Part shown: positions 5,108 through 5,517 of the stretch, piece by piece
How positions within the stretch are numbered: the first letter of the stretch is position 1
How the letters are laid out: every line of letters begins with the position of its first letter
Source: Gammaproteobacteria bacterium
GTDB lineage: Bacteria; Pseudomonadota; Gammaproteobacteria; DSM-26407
Length of the DNA: 5,517 bases
NCBI GenBank assembly: GCA_028694565.1
Contig: JAQVKR010000208.1
Span: 1 to 5,517 of the forward strand
Reading direction: 5' to 3'
Position numbers and translations under genes: made by a program
The notes under the pieces: generated by a model
Seen by the model: only the letters and a program-made list of their open reading frames with translations
Databases searched by the model: none
What the model was told of the DNA's origin: nothing

Positions 5108-5517
5108 TTATGTGACTAACGCAGATAAATCCTCGAAACGCCCACCTGCCGGCGCGCTCGCGAGATACTCCTCAATGAGGTCGGGTGATGATGCAATTTC
5201 CAGCATCCGCCGGTGCTCGCGATCCTTATGTGCGAGAATAGACCTGAATTCCTGGACGGTTCGCATCCACCTCAGCTTTTCTATCACTTGAGGGTCGTCG
5301 TTCTTGTAGTAAACGTATGAGGCCTTCCCTTTGCGCAAGACGTAATCGTGAACGATAAGGCCGCCTGTCGGAACCGCCTCGGGGTGTGTGGTGTAGGTCA
5401 GAGATACATCGGTCTTCTTGCCGCTATGTTCTATCCACGCATGCGACGCCACCCCTTTCCAGGTTCCATCGTTGACCCAGCCGATGACAGGGGTCACCTC
5501 GATACCCTGGAGCATCA
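5108..5517 (-). CDS. transglutaminase-like (cysteine-peptidase fold) protein, partial, N-terminus beyond the window
   Basis: The reading frame stays open to the right edge, so at least part of the N-terminus is missing. An ATG at 5515 exists but is probably internal. In the visible 135 residues (numbered from that ATG), VTPVIGWV followed by SHAWIEHSGKKTDVSLT (24-40) matches the His and Asp half of the transglutaminase-like Cys-His-Asp triad: His25 in SHAW and Asp36 in KTDVSLT. The next stretch, GGLIVHDYVLRKGKASYVYYK, reads as the strands that close such a domain. The catalytic Cys would lie upstream, outside the window, so activity cannot be judged. The C-terminal ~60 residues are charged and helical. 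GC is lower than elsewhere (29 of 60 bases at both 5221-5280 and 5281-5340), suggesting separate acquisition. The substrate is unknown. This is a fold-level call from motif spacing; a non-enzymatic relative is possible. Confidence 0.7.
   Translation of the reverse strand, partial: MLQGIEVTPVIGWVNDGTWKGVASHAWIEHSGKKTDVSLTYTTHPEAVPTGGLIVHDYVLRKGKASYVYYKNDDPQVIEKLRWMRTVQEFRSILAHKDREHRRMLEIASSPDLIEEYLASAPAGGRFEDLSALVT

Overview
The window is GC-rich DNA (47 of 60 bases are G or C at 841-900) with bacterial coding style: Shine-Dalgarno-like motifs before most starts, a GTGA stop/start overlap and short intergenic gaps. It most likely comes from a high-GC member of the Pseudomonadota. I cannot resolve the genus. 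A tyrosine recombinase, a protein of a type seen on conjugative plasmids and integrative elements, and several unknown small genes mark it as mobile-element or genomic-island DNA. There is no rRNA, no recognisable tRNA, no CRISPR array and no metabolic operon.

Layout. Two genes read rightward at the left end: a small two-helix membrane protein (12-461) and a complete tyrosine recombinase/integrase (458-1549), joined by a 4-base overlap and probably translationally coupled. Everything to the right reads leftward and converges on the integrase. From the right edge these genes are: a partial transglutaminase-like gene (5108 to the edge), a 105-residue unknown (4773-5090), a possible 33-residue ORF (4635-4736), an 87-residue unknown (4353-4616), a 240-residue mobile-element protein (3414-4136) and a 555-residue multi-domain protein (1651-3318). 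Gaps between the leftward genes run from 17 to 216 bases. Two of the gaps hold GC-rich inverted repeats.

How the genes may work together. The integrase would insert or excise the element. The 240-residue protein fits the backbone or accessory load of such an element. The 555-residue protein (globular N-terminal part, long coiled coil, compact C-terminal domain) is the most interesting candidate cargo. Its architecture and position suit a stand-alone defence or toxin-like effector, but nothing in the sequence proves a function. The rightmost small genes look like a second cargo module built around a predicted cysteine-peptidase-type fold, with clearly lower GC than the rest of the window.
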